Below are positions 1 to 6,863 of a stretch of 10,912 bases of DNA, piece after piece. Within the stretch, counting starts at the first letter, position 1, and each line of letters starts with the position of its first letter. The translations under genes and the position numbers were made by a program. The notes beneath the pieces were generated by a model. It was not told the origin of the DNA. It worked only from the letters and a program-made list of their open reading frames with translations, and did no database searches. The stretch is from Burkholderiales bacterium. Its GTDB lineage: Bacteria; Pseudomonadota; Gammaproteobacteria; Burkholderiales; Burkholderiaceae. The stretch lies in NCBI GenBank assembly GCA_947372535.1, contig CANBUA010000155.1:1-10912 (forward strand), given 5' to 3'.

Positions 1-948
1 TCCTCGCTGAAGCAGGAGATCATCCACTTCATCAACAAGAAGATGCCGGGTGGCCTGCCCAAGCGCACGGCCCGCGCGCTGCTGGACATCGAGGACAAGG
101 ACTACGTCCCCATCATCCGCGACCCGAAGGCCACCTCGGCCGACACCGAGGCGGTGTTCTACTTCCCCGGCTGCGGCTCGGAACGCCTGTTCAGCCAGGT
201 GGGCCTGGCCACGCAAGCCATGCTGTGGCACGCAGGCGTGCAGACGGTGTTGCCGCCGGGCTACCTGTGCTGCGGCTACCCGCAACGCGGCGCCGGCCAG
301 TTCGATGTGGCCGAGAAGATGATCACCGACAACCGGGTGCTGTTCCACCGCGTGGCCAACACGCTGAACTACCTGGACATCAAGACGGTGGTGGTGAGCT
401 GTGGCACCTGCTATGACCAGCTGCAGGGCTACCAGTTCGACAAGATCTTCCCGGGCTGCCGCATCATCGACATCCACGAGTACCTGCTCGAGAAGAACAT
501 CACCCTGTCCAACCAGAAGGGTGCCTTCCTGTACCACGACCCCTGCCACAGCCCCATGAAGCTGCAGGATCCGATGAAGACCGTCAAGGCCCTGGTGGGC
601 GATGGCGTGATCAAGTCAGACCGCTGCTGCGGCGAAGCCGGCACCCTGGCCGTCAACCGCCCGGACATCTCCACGCAGATCCGCTTCCGCAAGGAAGAAG
701 AGATCCGCAAGGGCGAAGCCGAGCTGCGAGACAAGGGCCTGATCGGCGAGAAGGACAACGTCAAGGTGCTGACCTCCTGCCCGGCGTGCCTGCAGGGCTT
801 GAGCCGCTATGGCGAAGACACAGCCAACGGCCTGCTGGAAGCCGACTACATCGTGGTGGAGATGGCCAAGCAGATCCTGGGCGAAAACTGGATGCCGGAA
901 TACGTGGCCAAGGCCAACAACGGTGGCATCGAGCGCGTGCTTGTTTGA
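1..948 (+). CDS. C-terminal part of FAD/FMN-linked oxidoreductase, Fe-S (CCG domain) region
   Basis: The frame is open from base 1, so this is the last 315 residues of a longer protein that starts outside the window. Two cysteine-rich (CCG, heterodisulfide-reductase/GlpC/GlcF-like) domains are visible. The first has C58, C90-C91 and C134-x2-C137; the second has C182, C209-C210 and C260-x2-C263. Such domains bind an iron-sulfur or similar redox centre and pass electrons from a flavin site. The sequence before the first domain (KKMPGGLPKRTARALLDIED) matches what I recall of large Burkholderiales FAD/FMN-binding oxidoreductases carrying an FAD-linked oxidase domain and DUF3683; that domain is not in view, so the flavin part is inferred. 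The substrate is unknown; a D-lactate or glycolate type hydroxy-acid dehydrogenase is one possibility. The protein is cytoplasmic or peripheral, with no membrane segment here. An intergenic hairpin element and a HIT gene follow on the same strand. Confidence 0.85.
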   Translation, partial: SSLKQEIIHFINKKMPGGLPKRTARALLDIEDKDYVPIIRDPKATSADTEAVFYFPGCGSERLFSQVGLATQAMLWHAGVQTVLPPGYLCCGYPQRGAGQFDVAEKMITDNRVLFHRVANTLNYLDIKTVVVSCGTCYDQLQGYQFDKIFPGCRIIDIHEYLLEKNITLSNQKGAFLYHDPCHSPMKLQDPMKTVKALVGDGVIKSDRCCGEAGTLAVNRPDISTQIRFRKEEEIRKGEAELRDKGLIGEKDNVKVLTSCPACLQGLSRYGEDTANGLLEADYIVVEMAKQILGENWMPEYVAKANNGGIERVLV

Positions 949-959
949 CCCACCCCCTA

Positions 960-1024
960 CGCGCTGCGCGCGCCCCCTCAAGGGGGCGGCACCAGCAGAC
1001 CGGCAAAGCCGGATCTGCGGTGCC
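960..1024. repeat. Compound palindromic intergenic element (three stacked hairpins)
   Basis: Three consecutive inverted repeats lie just after the oxidoreductase stop. The first is CGCG-CTG-CGCG at 960-970. The second is CGCCCCC-TCAA-GGGGGCG at 971-988, a 7-bp perfect GC stem. The third is a long hairpin at 988-1024 in which GGCACC pairs with GGTGCC, GCAGA with TCTGC and CCGGC with GCCGG around an AAA loop, with one unpaired A on each arm (994 and 1013), giving 16 pairs. There is no T-run, so it is not a classical intrinsic terminator. From memory, similar elements recur between genes in Comamonadaceae genomes, which would make this a REP-like dispersed repeat. Only one copy is in this window, so dispersal cannot be shown here. 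It may stabilise the 3' end of the upstream mRNA. Confidence 0.7.
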
Positions 1025-1074
1025 CGCTCGATCAAGACCAAGCACTTGCGCCATCACATTGGACAGTGAGACCC

Positions 1075-1506
1075 ATGAGCCAAACGACTTGCGAGCTGTG
1101 TGACCAGGACGGCGGCCTGCTGCTGTGGCGCTCTGAGAAGCTGCGCGTCATCCGCGTGGCCGATGCCCACTTCCCCGGCTTCTACCGGGTGATCTGGAAC
1201 GCACATGTGGCCGAGTGGACCGATCTGGCGCCTGCCGACCGCAGCCTGCTGATGCAGACGGTGGCCAAGGTGGAAACGATGCTGCGCCACGGCCTGCATC
1301 CCACCAAGATCAACCTGGCCAGCCTGGGCAATGTGGTGCCGCACCTGCACTGGCATGTGATCGCGCGCTTTGCCGATGACAGCCACTTCCCCAACCCCAT
1401 CTGGGGGCAGGCGGTGCGCGAGGTGGCGCCCGAGAAGCTTCAGGCGCTGCAGGCGGCCATGCCGGTGCTGGACGAGGCCATCGTCGCCTCCCTGAGCCAG
1501 GGCTGA
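1075..1506 (+). CDS. HIT family protein (nucleotide hydrolase/transferase)
   Basis: This 143-residue protein carries the histidine-triad signature HLHWHVI at residues 90-96. H90, H92 and H94 form the triad, and the central H92 is expected to be the nucleophile. HIT proteins hydrolyse or transfer nucleotides (AMP-lysine, AMP-NH2, dinucleoside polyphosphates); the exact substrate cannot be told from sequence. The N-terminal CELC (C6, C9) and the stretches RVIWNAHVAEWTDL and INLASLGNVVPHLHWH are typical of the short cytoplasmic betaproteobacterial members. I chose ATG 1075; an in-frame GTG at 1066 would add three residues. The purine-rich GTGAG just before 1075 is a weak ribosome-binding site. 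It lies 126 bp after the oxidoreductase on the same strand and ends 15 bp from the converging chemoreceptor gene, leaving no room for a separate terminator. Confidence 0.9.
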   Translation: MSQTTCELCDQDGGLLLWRSEKLRVIRVADAHFPGFYRVIWNAHVAEWTDLAPADRSLLMQTVAKVETMLRHGLHPTKINLASLGNVVPHLHWHVIARFADDSHFPNPIWGQAVREVAPEKLQALQAAMPVLDEAIVASLSQG

Positions 1507-1521
1507 TCCAGGGCCGAAGCC

Positions 1522-3054
1522 TCAGACCGCGGCCAGGCGGAAGCGCCCCACCACTTCCGACAGGTTGCCCACCTGCTCCTTGAGGCTTTCTGCCGCCGCC
1601 GCCGACTGCTCGACCAGGGCCGCGTTCTGCTGGGTCATCTGGTCCAGCTGCACCACCGAACCGTTGACCTGGCCAATGCCTTCCGACTCTTGCGAAGCGG
1701 CATCGGTGATCTCGGTGATGATCTGGGTCACACGCTCGACACCCGCCACGATGTCCGCCATGGAGCGGCCCGCATCCTGTACCAGCCGCGTGCCCACTTC
1801 CACCCGGTCGGTGGAGGTGCCGATCAGGGTCTTGATCTCCCTTGCTGCGTTGGCGCTGCGCTGAGCCAGCGAACGCACCTCACCCGCCACCACAGCAAAG
1901 CCCTTGCCTTGTTCGCCTGCGCGGGCCGCTTCCACGGCCGCATTGAGCGCCAGGATGTTGGTCTGGAAAGCAATGCTGTCGATCACGCCGATGATCTCGT
2001 TGATCTTGCGTGAAGCCTGGTCGATCTCGGCCATGTTGCGGACCACCTGCTGCATCACCTCACCACCTCGTCGCGCCGCCTCGGCGGCGCTGTGGGCCAG
2101 GGTGTCGGCCGAGGCTGCGGCGCCTGCCGTGTGGCGCACCGTGCCCGTGAGCTGGTCCATCGACGACGCGGTGGCCTGCAATTGGGACGCCGTGTGCTCG
2201 GTCCGCTTGCTCAGGTCCTGATTGCCTGTGGCGATCTCGCTGGAGGCCTGTCCGATGGACAAGGCAGCGATCTGCACCGTGTTGATCGTCTGGGACAACT
2301 GCCGCACCATGCGCGCCAGAGCAGCCTGCAATTGCCCTATTTCGTCCTGGCGATCGACATGCACGATCAGGTCGAAATGCCCTTCCGCCACATGGTCGGC
2401 GGCGTCCACGGCGCCTCGGATGTCGGCCACGATGCGGCGCTGCATCCACCAGGAAAACACAAACGCAAAGACCCCCGAAGCCACACCCAGTGAAGCGATC
2501 AGGCCCTGCTTGAGCAGCAGGCTGCGCTCCAGGCTCTGCACATCACGCGCATCGGCCTTCTGCATGTCCGCCAGCACCAGCCCCAGGGCGGCCAGCACGC
2601 GGCCATGCGCATCATCGGCGGTCTGCAGCGCGGCCACACCGGTGCTGGCGTCCACCGTGGCCAGGTCGATGGCGGCGTCTGCATGGTGCACGAAGTCGTC
2701 CAGCGCCTTGCTCATGGCCATCACGCCGGCGGAGGCCTTCAGGTCCGCAGGCAGAACCGGCTCAAGCGAACGCTGGATCTCATGGGCCTTGCCCGGGAGG
2801 GCGTCTCGGCGGTGCTTGACGTCGGCCTCGCTCAAACCGGCCACCAGGGACACGGTGCGATACAGGTCCACATGCACATCACCGATGTGGCGCTTGACCT
2901 CATCCAGCCCGACCTGGCGGCGCTGGCTGGCCGCAAAGTGGGCATCGACTTCTTTTTGGTTGGCCGAGATGACCAGCAGGAAGCCCGCCAGGCACATCAG
3001 CAGCACCACGCTCACGGCAATGGGCGCGACCATCAGACTGGTTCGCAATTTCAT
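1522..3054 (-). CDS. Methyl-accepting chemotaxis protein, HAMP type
   Basis: This 510-residue transmembrane chemoreceptor controls CheA through CheW. Membrane segment 1 covers about residues 8-31; a helical periplasmic sensor region of about 150 residues (32-184) looks like a four-helix bundle rather than a Cache fold; membrane segment 2 covers about 185-203. A HAMP linker follows (about 204-257), then the cytoplasmic signalling coiled coil. The hairpin tip, with [20 protein letters not shown] and [15 protein letters not shown] (about 360-397), is almost consensus and contacts CheA/CheW. The protein ends at ...[10 protein letters not shown] with no NWETF-type pentapeptide, so it probably does not tether CheR or CheB. 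A strong GGAGG lies 7 nt before the ATG at 3054. It is the last gene of the che operon, 51 bp after the Cache gene, and ends tail to tail with the HIT gene. The ligand is unknown. Confidence 0.96.
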   Translation of the reverse strand: MKLRTSLMVAPIAVSVVLLMCLAGFLLVISANQKEVDAHFAASQRRQVGLDEVKRHIGDVHVDLYRTVSLVAGLSEADVKHRRDALPGKAHEIQRSLEPVLPADLKASAGVMAMSKALDDFVHHADAAIDLATVDASTGVAALQTADDAHGRVLAALGLVLADMQKADARDVQSLERSLLLKQGLIASLGVASGVFAFVFSWWMQRRIVADIRGAVDAADHVAEGHFDLIVHVDRQDEIGQLQAALARMVRQLSQTINTVQIAALSIGQASSEIATGNQDLSKRTEHTASQLQATASSMDQLTGTVRHTAGAAASADTLAHSAAEAARRGGEVMQQVVRNMAEIDQASRKINEIIGVIDSIAFQTNILALNAAVEAARAGEQGKGFAVVAGEVRSLAQRSANAAREIKTLIGTSTDRVEVGTRLVQDAGRSMADIVAGVERVTQIITEITDAASQESEGIGQVNGSVVQLDQMTQQNAALVEQSAAAAESLKEQVGNLSEVVGRFRLAAV

Positions 3055-3105
3055 GGCACATCCTCCAAGGACGGCGGCCGGCGCGCAACGCCGACCAGGG
3101 CTCGG

Positions 3106-3564
3106 TCACTTGTAGATGCCGCCGCACACCGCGACGTCGTCCAGACGCTCGCAGTACATGGACTTGGGCTCGACCTTCTTGTTCTCGGGGTTGGTGAACT
3201 TGTAGTCCTGCCAGAAGGTGCCCTTGGACTTGGCCAGCTCGACGCGTTCCTTGACGAAGGCCTTGCCGTCGATGTCCTTCAGGTCGATCATGTTGCGCCC
3301 GACGAACTTGGCGTTGGCGCCATGGGCCAGAACGACGCCGTCGAGTCCGTACACGACCAGGTACAGGTCGCGATCACGGTAAGTCGTGTTGGCCTTGTCC
3401 GTGATGTCGGCGTAGGCCTTGTCCTTGGGGCCGGCCTTGATGGCCGCCACACCCTTCTTGACCATCGCCACGGCATCTTTTTCCGTGGCGCCGCCGTCGG
3501 CAGCCCAGGCCTGGCCGAGGCTCAGTGCGATGGCCACCAGGGCCAGGTTTTTCAGCTTGCTCAT
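3106..3564 (-). CDS. Secreted single-Cache domain protein (sCache_2-like)
   Basis: The 152-residue product starts with a Sec signal peptide (KLKNLALVAIALSLGQAWA) probably cleaved near residue 21, leaving a periplasmic protein of about 130 residues with no membrane anchor. The mature part is a lone Cache domain of the sCache_2 type: it shows DLYLVVYGLDGVVLAHGAN, then VGRNMIDLKDIDGKAFV, then the tail motif KFTNPENKKVEPKSMYC. Cache domains are usually the extracytoplasmic ligand-binding part of chemoreceptors and kinases and bind small molecules. C138 and C147 near the C-terminus could form a disulfide in the periplasm. AGGAG lies 7 nt before the ATG. It sits between cheW and a chemoreceptor that itself lacks a Cache domain, which suggests a separate sensing or scavenging subunit for that receptor; this role is inference. 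Confidence 0.88.
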   Translation of the reverse strand: MSKLKNLALVAIALSLGQAWAADGGATEKDAVAMVKKGVAAIKAGPKDKAYADITDKANTTYRDRDLYLVVYGLDGVVLAHGANAKFVGRNMIDLKDIDGKAFVKERVELAKSKGTFWQDYKFTNPENKKVEPKSMYCERLDDVAVCGGIYK

Positions 3565-3622
3565 GCAAAGCTCCTTGAGTTGTGATCGACCGAATGGGGA
3601 TCGCGCCTCGAAGGGGCAAGCT

Positions 3623-3645
3623 GACAGGGCCGGTCGAGACCTGTC
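3623..3645 (-). other. Hairpin in the cheW-Cache gap
   Basis: The 97-bp gap between cheW and the Cache gene contains GACAGG (3623-3628) and CCTGTC (3640-3645), a 6-bp stem with an 11-nt loop. A second inverted repeat, TCGACCG (3586-3592) with CGGTCGA (3631-3637), overlaps its loop, so the two pairings exclude each other. There is no T-run. It could be an mRNA processing or differential-expression point between the cytoplasmic signalling genes and the more highly needed receptor genes, but it may also be chance in GC-rich DNA. Confidence 0.25.
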
Positions 3646-3661
3646 GCGAACGAGCAGGAGT

Positions 3662-4141
3662 TCAGTCCACGAGGGCCATGTCGGCGCTCATCAACAGGCT
3701 TTCGATGTCCAGCAGGATGACCATGCGCTCGCCAACCTGGGCCAGTCCACGGATGTACACCGCATCGATCGCCGAGTTCATTTCAGGTGCCGTGCGGATG
3801 GCCTCGGCGGGGATTTCCATCACGTCGCTCACCGAATCCACCACCGTGCCGATGGTGCGCTGACCAATGTGCAGGACGATGGACACGGTGAAGCTGTTGT
3901 ACTCCGCCGAACTGCAACCGAAGCGCAGCCGCAGGTCCACGATGGGGACAATGGTGCCGCGCAGGTTGACCACCCCCTTGAGGAAGTCCGGCGCATTGGC
4001 GATGCGCGTGGGGTTCTCGTAGCCTCGGATCTCCTGCACACGCAGGATGTCGATGCCGTACTCCTCATCCCCCAATCGAAAGGTGAGGTATTCGCGTGCC
4101 AGCTGTTCTGTCTGCACGTCCAGCTTTTCCATCATGCCCAT
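3662..4141 (-). CDS. cheW: Chemotaxis coupling protein CheW
   Basis: The 159-residue product is a single CheW domain, the adaptor that links chemoreceptors to the CheA P5 domain in the signalling array. It shows the family landmarks EYLTFRLGDEEYGIDILRVQEI (residues 17-38), PDFLKGVVNLRGTIVPIVDL (51-70, with the conserved R61) and the C-terminal GERMVILLDIESLL. The start at ATG 4141 is supported by GGAG at 4150-4153, 8 nt upstream. The reading frame continues to a TTG at 4183, but that has no ribosome-binding site and would overlap cheA. The gap to cheA is 38 bp, fitting one operon. The chosen start gives a length normal for the family, and no key residue is missing. Confidence 0.96.
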   Translation of the reverse strand: MGMMEKLDVQTEQLAREYLTFRLGDEEYGIDILRVQEIRGYENPTRIANAPDFLKGVVNLRGTIVPIVDLRLRFGCSSAEYNSFTVSIVLHIGQRTIGTVVDSVSDVMEIPAEAIRTAPEMNSAIDAVYIRGLAQVGERMVILLDIESLLMSADMALVD

Positions 4142-4149
4142 GGCCTGTT

Positions 4150-4153
4150 CTCC
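4150..4153 (-). promoter_or_regulatory. Ribosome-binding site deciding the cheW start
   Basis: GGAG on the minus strand, 8 nt before ATG 4141. It favours this start over the TTG at 4183. A second in-frame ATG at 4135 is also within reach but less well spaced. Confidence 0.6.
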
Positions 4154-4179
4154 GTATCGTGTTCGCTTGAAACCCCGCC

Positions 4180-6357
4180 TCAATGGCGAGAGCGGCGCAC
4201 CAGACTGCCCACATCCAGGATCAGTGCCACGCGGCCGTCACCCATGATCGTGGCGCCTGACACGTCGTGCACCTTGCGGTAGTTGGTTTCGAGGTTCTTG
4301 ACCACCACCTGTTGCTGGCCGAGCAGTTCATCCACCAGCAAGGCCACACGGCCACTTTCGGCTTCCACCACCACCATGATCCCGCTGGTGTGCTCCCAGT
4401 CGAACCGTGGCACCTGGAAGACCTTCTCCAGCTCGATCACCGGCATGTACTCTTCGCGCACCTCGACGACGCGGCCCGAGCCACCGATGGTCTTGACCAT
4501 CTCGGGGCTGACCTGGAAGCTCTCCACCACCGACGACAGCGGCAGGATGTAGACCTCTTCGCCCACCCCCACGCTCATGCCGTCCATGATGGCCAGGGTC
4601 AGCGGCAGCCTGACGGCCACCCGCATGCCATAGCCTTCGGCCGAATCGATTTCCACCGTGCCGCCCAGCGAGGTGATGTTCTTCTTCACCACGTCCATGC
4701 CGACACCGCGGCCGGACACGTCGGTGACCACCTCGGCCGTGGAGAAGCCTGGCGCAAAGATCAGGCCCCAGACTTCGGCGTCGGTCATGCTGTCGGGTGC
4801 ATCGATGCCCTTCTCACGGGCCTTGGACAACAGCTTCTCGCGCGACAGGCCCTTGCCGTCGTCACGCACTTCGATGACGATGGAGCCGCCCTGGTGGGAG
4901 GCCGACAAAGTGATGGTGCCCACTTCAGGTTTGCCCCGGGCCAGGCGGTCGCCCGGCATTTCGATGCCGTGGTCGCAGCTGTTGCGCACCAGGTGGGTCA
5001 GCGGATCGGTGATCTTTTCCACCAGGCCCTTGTCCAGTTCGGTGGCTTCACCCTGGGTGACCAGTTCCACCTTCTTGCCCAGCTTGTTGGCCAGGTCACG
5101 CAGCATGCGCGGGAAGCGGCTGAACACCGTCGACATCGGAATCATCCGGATCGACATCACGGCCTCTTGCAGGTCGCGGGTGTTGCGGTCCAGATCGGTC
5201 AGGCCGGTGACCAGTTGTTGATAGACCACCGGATCCAGCTGGCGGCTGTTCTGGGCCAGCATGGCCTGGGTGATGACCAGCTCGCCCACCAGGTTGATCA
5301 GCTGGTCCACCTTTTCCACCGACACGCGGATGGTCGAAGCTTCCAGAGCCTGTGCGGGCTTGTCGGCCTTGGGCGCAACCGCCTTGGCCGCCACCACAGC
5401 GGCCTGTTTGGGCGCCACGGGCTCGGCCACGCTGGAGGCCACTGCGGCCTGGGTCGACGGGGCGCCAGGCGCGTTGTCAAAGAAGCCGTAGCCCTTTTCC
5501 ACCGGAGCTACCGCTGCCGCTGCAGGCGCCGATGCGGCCGGCTCGATCGGCTCGAAGAAGCCATAACCCGGGTCTTTTTCCACCGGCTTGGCGGCTTCGG
5601 CCGGGCCACCCATGGGCACAAAGCTCACGTGCTCACGTGACACATGGAAAGTGAACAGGTCCAGCAATTCCGATTCGGCCGTGGACGTGTCCAACTTGAA
5701 GCGACGCACGTGAGGCAAGGCGGCGTCGTCCGGCAAGGGCGACAGGACACCCAGATCGGAGATTTCCTTGAACAGGTCCAGCAGGTTGTCGGCCTGAGCC
5801 GGTTCGCTCAAAGGCCCCACGCGCAGCTCGACGGTACGTTGGCCGCTGCTGGGCGCACCGCCGCTGGACAGCGCCACCGGTGCGGGTGAGGCCGGCGCGG
5901 CAACGGGCGCCGAGGCGGCCACAGCCGCAGGAGGGGCTTCACCGGCCACCATGGCGCGGATGTTGAACAGCAACTCGGTGGTGTCGATCTCGCCCCCACC
6001 TGCGCCCTGATGGCGAGCCAGCATGGCCTTGAGTGCATCACCGGATTGCAGCAGCACGTCCACCATGGAAGGCGTGGGCGCCAGCTCGTGGCGGCGCAGC
6101 TTGTCCAGCAGCGTTTCCATCTGGTGGGTCAGCTCGGCCACGTCGCCAAAGCCGAAGGTGGCGGCGCCACCCTTGATCGAGTGCGCGCAACGGAAGATGG
6201 CATTGAGCTCTTCGTCGTCTGCCGCAGTGATGTCCAGCTCCAGCAGGAGCTGCTCCATGTTCTCCAGGTTCTCACCGGCTTCCTCAAAGAAGACCTGGTA
6301 GAACTGGCTGAGGTCAATGCCTGCAGCGGAGCTGTTGTCGGTGCTGGTTTCGGCCAT
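4180..6357 (-). CDS. cheA: Chemotaxis histidine kinase CheA
   Basis: The 725-residue kinase has the full CheA layout. P1 (Hpt), about 14-120, carries the phosphorylated H59 in AHSIKGGAATFGF. A P2-like region, about 174-248 (ADNLLDLFKEISDLGVL), probably docks CheY. P3, about 340-405, is the dimerisation hairpin. P4 spans about 405-590, with N-box HLVRNSCDHGIE (455-466), G1 DDGKG (499-503), F-box FAPGFST (534-540) and G2 GRGVGMDV (549-556). P5, about 590-720, is the CheW-like regulatory domain. Autophosphorylation on H59 feeds CheY. The P2-P3 linker is Ala/Pro-rich and holds two copies of a GYGFF motif. AGGAG at 6364-6368 sets the ATG 6 nt downstream. It lies between cheY and cheW in one operon. 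All catalytic boxes look intact. Confidence 0.98.
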   Translation of the reverse strand: MAETSTDNSSAAGIDLSQFYQVFFEEAGENLENMEQLLLELDITAADDEELNAIFRCAHSIKGGAATFGFGDVAELTHQMETLLDKLRRHELAPTPSMVDVLLQSGDALKAMLARHQGAGGGEIDTTELLFNIRAMVAGEAPPAAVAASAPVAAPASPAPVALSSGGAPSSGQRTVELRVGPLSEPAQADNLLDLFKEISDLGVLSPLPDDAALPHVRRFKLDTSTAESELLDLFTFHVSREHVSFVPMGGPAEAAKPVEKDPGYGFFEPIEPAASAPAAAAVAPVEKGYGFFDNAPGAPSTQAAVASSVAEPVAPKQAAVVAAKAVAPKADKPAQALEASTIRVSVEKVDQLINLVGELVITQAMLAQNSRQLDPVVYQQLVTGLTDLDRNTRDLQEAVMSIRMIPMSTVFSRFPRMLRDLANKLGKKVELVTQGEATELDKGLVEKITDPLTHLVRNSCDHGIEMPGDRLARGKPEVGTITLSASHQGGSIVIEVRDDGKGLSREKLLSKAREKGIDAPDSMTDAEVWGLIFAPGFSTAEVVTDVSGRGVGMDVVKKNITSLGGTVEIDSAEGYGMRVAVRLPLTLAIMDGMSVGVGEEVYILPLSSVVESFQVSPEMVKTIGGSGRVVEVREEYMPVIELEKVFQVPRFDWEHTSGIMVVVEAESGRVALLVDELLGQQQVVVKNLETNYRKVHDVSGATIMGDGRVALILDVGSLVRRSRH
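5479..5583 (-). repeat. Duplicated VEK..GYGFF motif within the CheA linker
   Basis: Residues 259-268 (VEKDPGYGFF) and 286-293 (VEKGYGFF) of CheA are near copies, each preceded by Ala/Pro-rich sequence and followed by an acidic residue. The DNA copies are at 5554-5583 and 5479-5502, with synonymous differences, so this is not a recent exact duplication. The motif stands in an otherwise low-complexity linker between P2 and P3, which suggests selection on two short aromatic docking or sticky segments. Function unknown. Confidence 0.6.
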
Positions 6358-6411
6358 GTCGCACTCCTGATATGTCGATGCTTGAGGGGGTCGGCTGGGG
6401 GCAGTGCCCGC

Positions 6412-6774
6412 TCAGCGGATCACCTTCTGGATGACTTCGATCAGCTTGTTGGGATCAAAGGGCTTGACCAGCCAGCCGGTGGCGCCCGCAGCGCGTCCCG
6501 CCTGCTTCATCTGGTCGCTGGATTCGGTGGTCAGGATCAGGATGGGCGTGGCCTTGAACTGCGGGTTCTCGCGCAGCTTCTTGGTCAGGCTGATGCCATC
6601 CATGCGAGGCATGTTCTGGTCGGTCAGCACCAGATCGAAGCTGCGCCCCCCCGCCTTTTCGTAGGCATCCTGGCCGTCGACGGCCTCAACCACGTTGTAT
6701 CCAGCGCTCTTGAGGGTGAAGGAAACCATCTGACGCATGGACGCAGAATCATCGACGGCAAGAATCGAGTGCAT
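6412..6774 (-). CDS. cheY: Chemotaxis response regulator CheY
   Basis: The 120-residue product is a single receiver domain with no output domain, typical of CheY, which when phosphorylated by CheA binds the flagellar switch. The acidic pocket is D8-D9, the phospho-acceptor is D52 (LVLTDQNMPRMDG), the switch Thr is T82 in LTTESS, and the conserved Lys is K104 in WLVKPF. I chose ATG 6774 because GGAG at 6781-6784 is 6 nt upstream and the protein then begins MHSILAVDDS as usual; the upstream ATG at 6795 lacks a ribosome-binding site and would add seven residues. The gene sits 89 bp after the CheZ-like gene and 54 bp before cheA. Context makes the chemotaxis role secure. Confidence 0.95.
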   Translation of the reverse strand: MHSILAVDDSASMRQMVSFTLKSAGYNVVEAVDGQDAYEKAGGRSFDLVLTDQNMPRMDGISLTKKLRENPQFKATPILILTTESSDQMKQAGRAAGATGWLVKPFDPNKLIEVIQKVIR

Positions 6775-6780
6775 GTCGCT

Positions 6781-6784
6781 CTCC
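6781..6784 (-). promoter_or_regulatory. Ribosome-binding site deciding the cheY start
   Basis: GGAG on the minus strand, 6 nt before ATG 6774. No comparable sequence precedes the alternative ATG at 6795. Confidence 0.6.
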
Positions 6785-6863
6785 GGAATTGGCATTAGGG
6801 CTGTTGAATCGGTATGAAATACTGGCGCTGGCGATCGTGTTTTCGGCAGGTGGGAGCCCGCCT

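Noticed and set aside
971..988. GC hairpin after the oxidoreductase as an intrinsic terminator
   Set aside because: The stem is strong but no U-tract follows, and another larger hairpin adjoins it. A palindromic repeat element explains it better.
2605..3585. Plus-strand 326-codon frame across the MCP and Cache genes
   Set aside because: It spans two genes and their gap on the other strand, has no recognisable domain, and both genes beneath it have strong ribosome-binding sites.
3662..4183. Longer cheW beginning at TTG 4183
   Set aside because: The extra 14 residues (MRRGFKRTRYGEQA) are not CheW-like, the codon overlaps the cheA stop, and ATG 4141 has a well-placed GGAG.
4267..5640. Long 457-codon plus-strand frame opposite cheA, rich in His
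   Set aside because: It is the antisense of the well-supported cheA. The composition (His, Gln, Leu, Gly-rich) is what high-GC coding DNA gives on the opposite strand. It has no domain or ribosome-binding site of its own.
6010..6798. Plus-strand 262-codon frame across cheA and cheY
   Set aside because: Antisense to two conserved genes; low-complexity shadow translation without a start signal.
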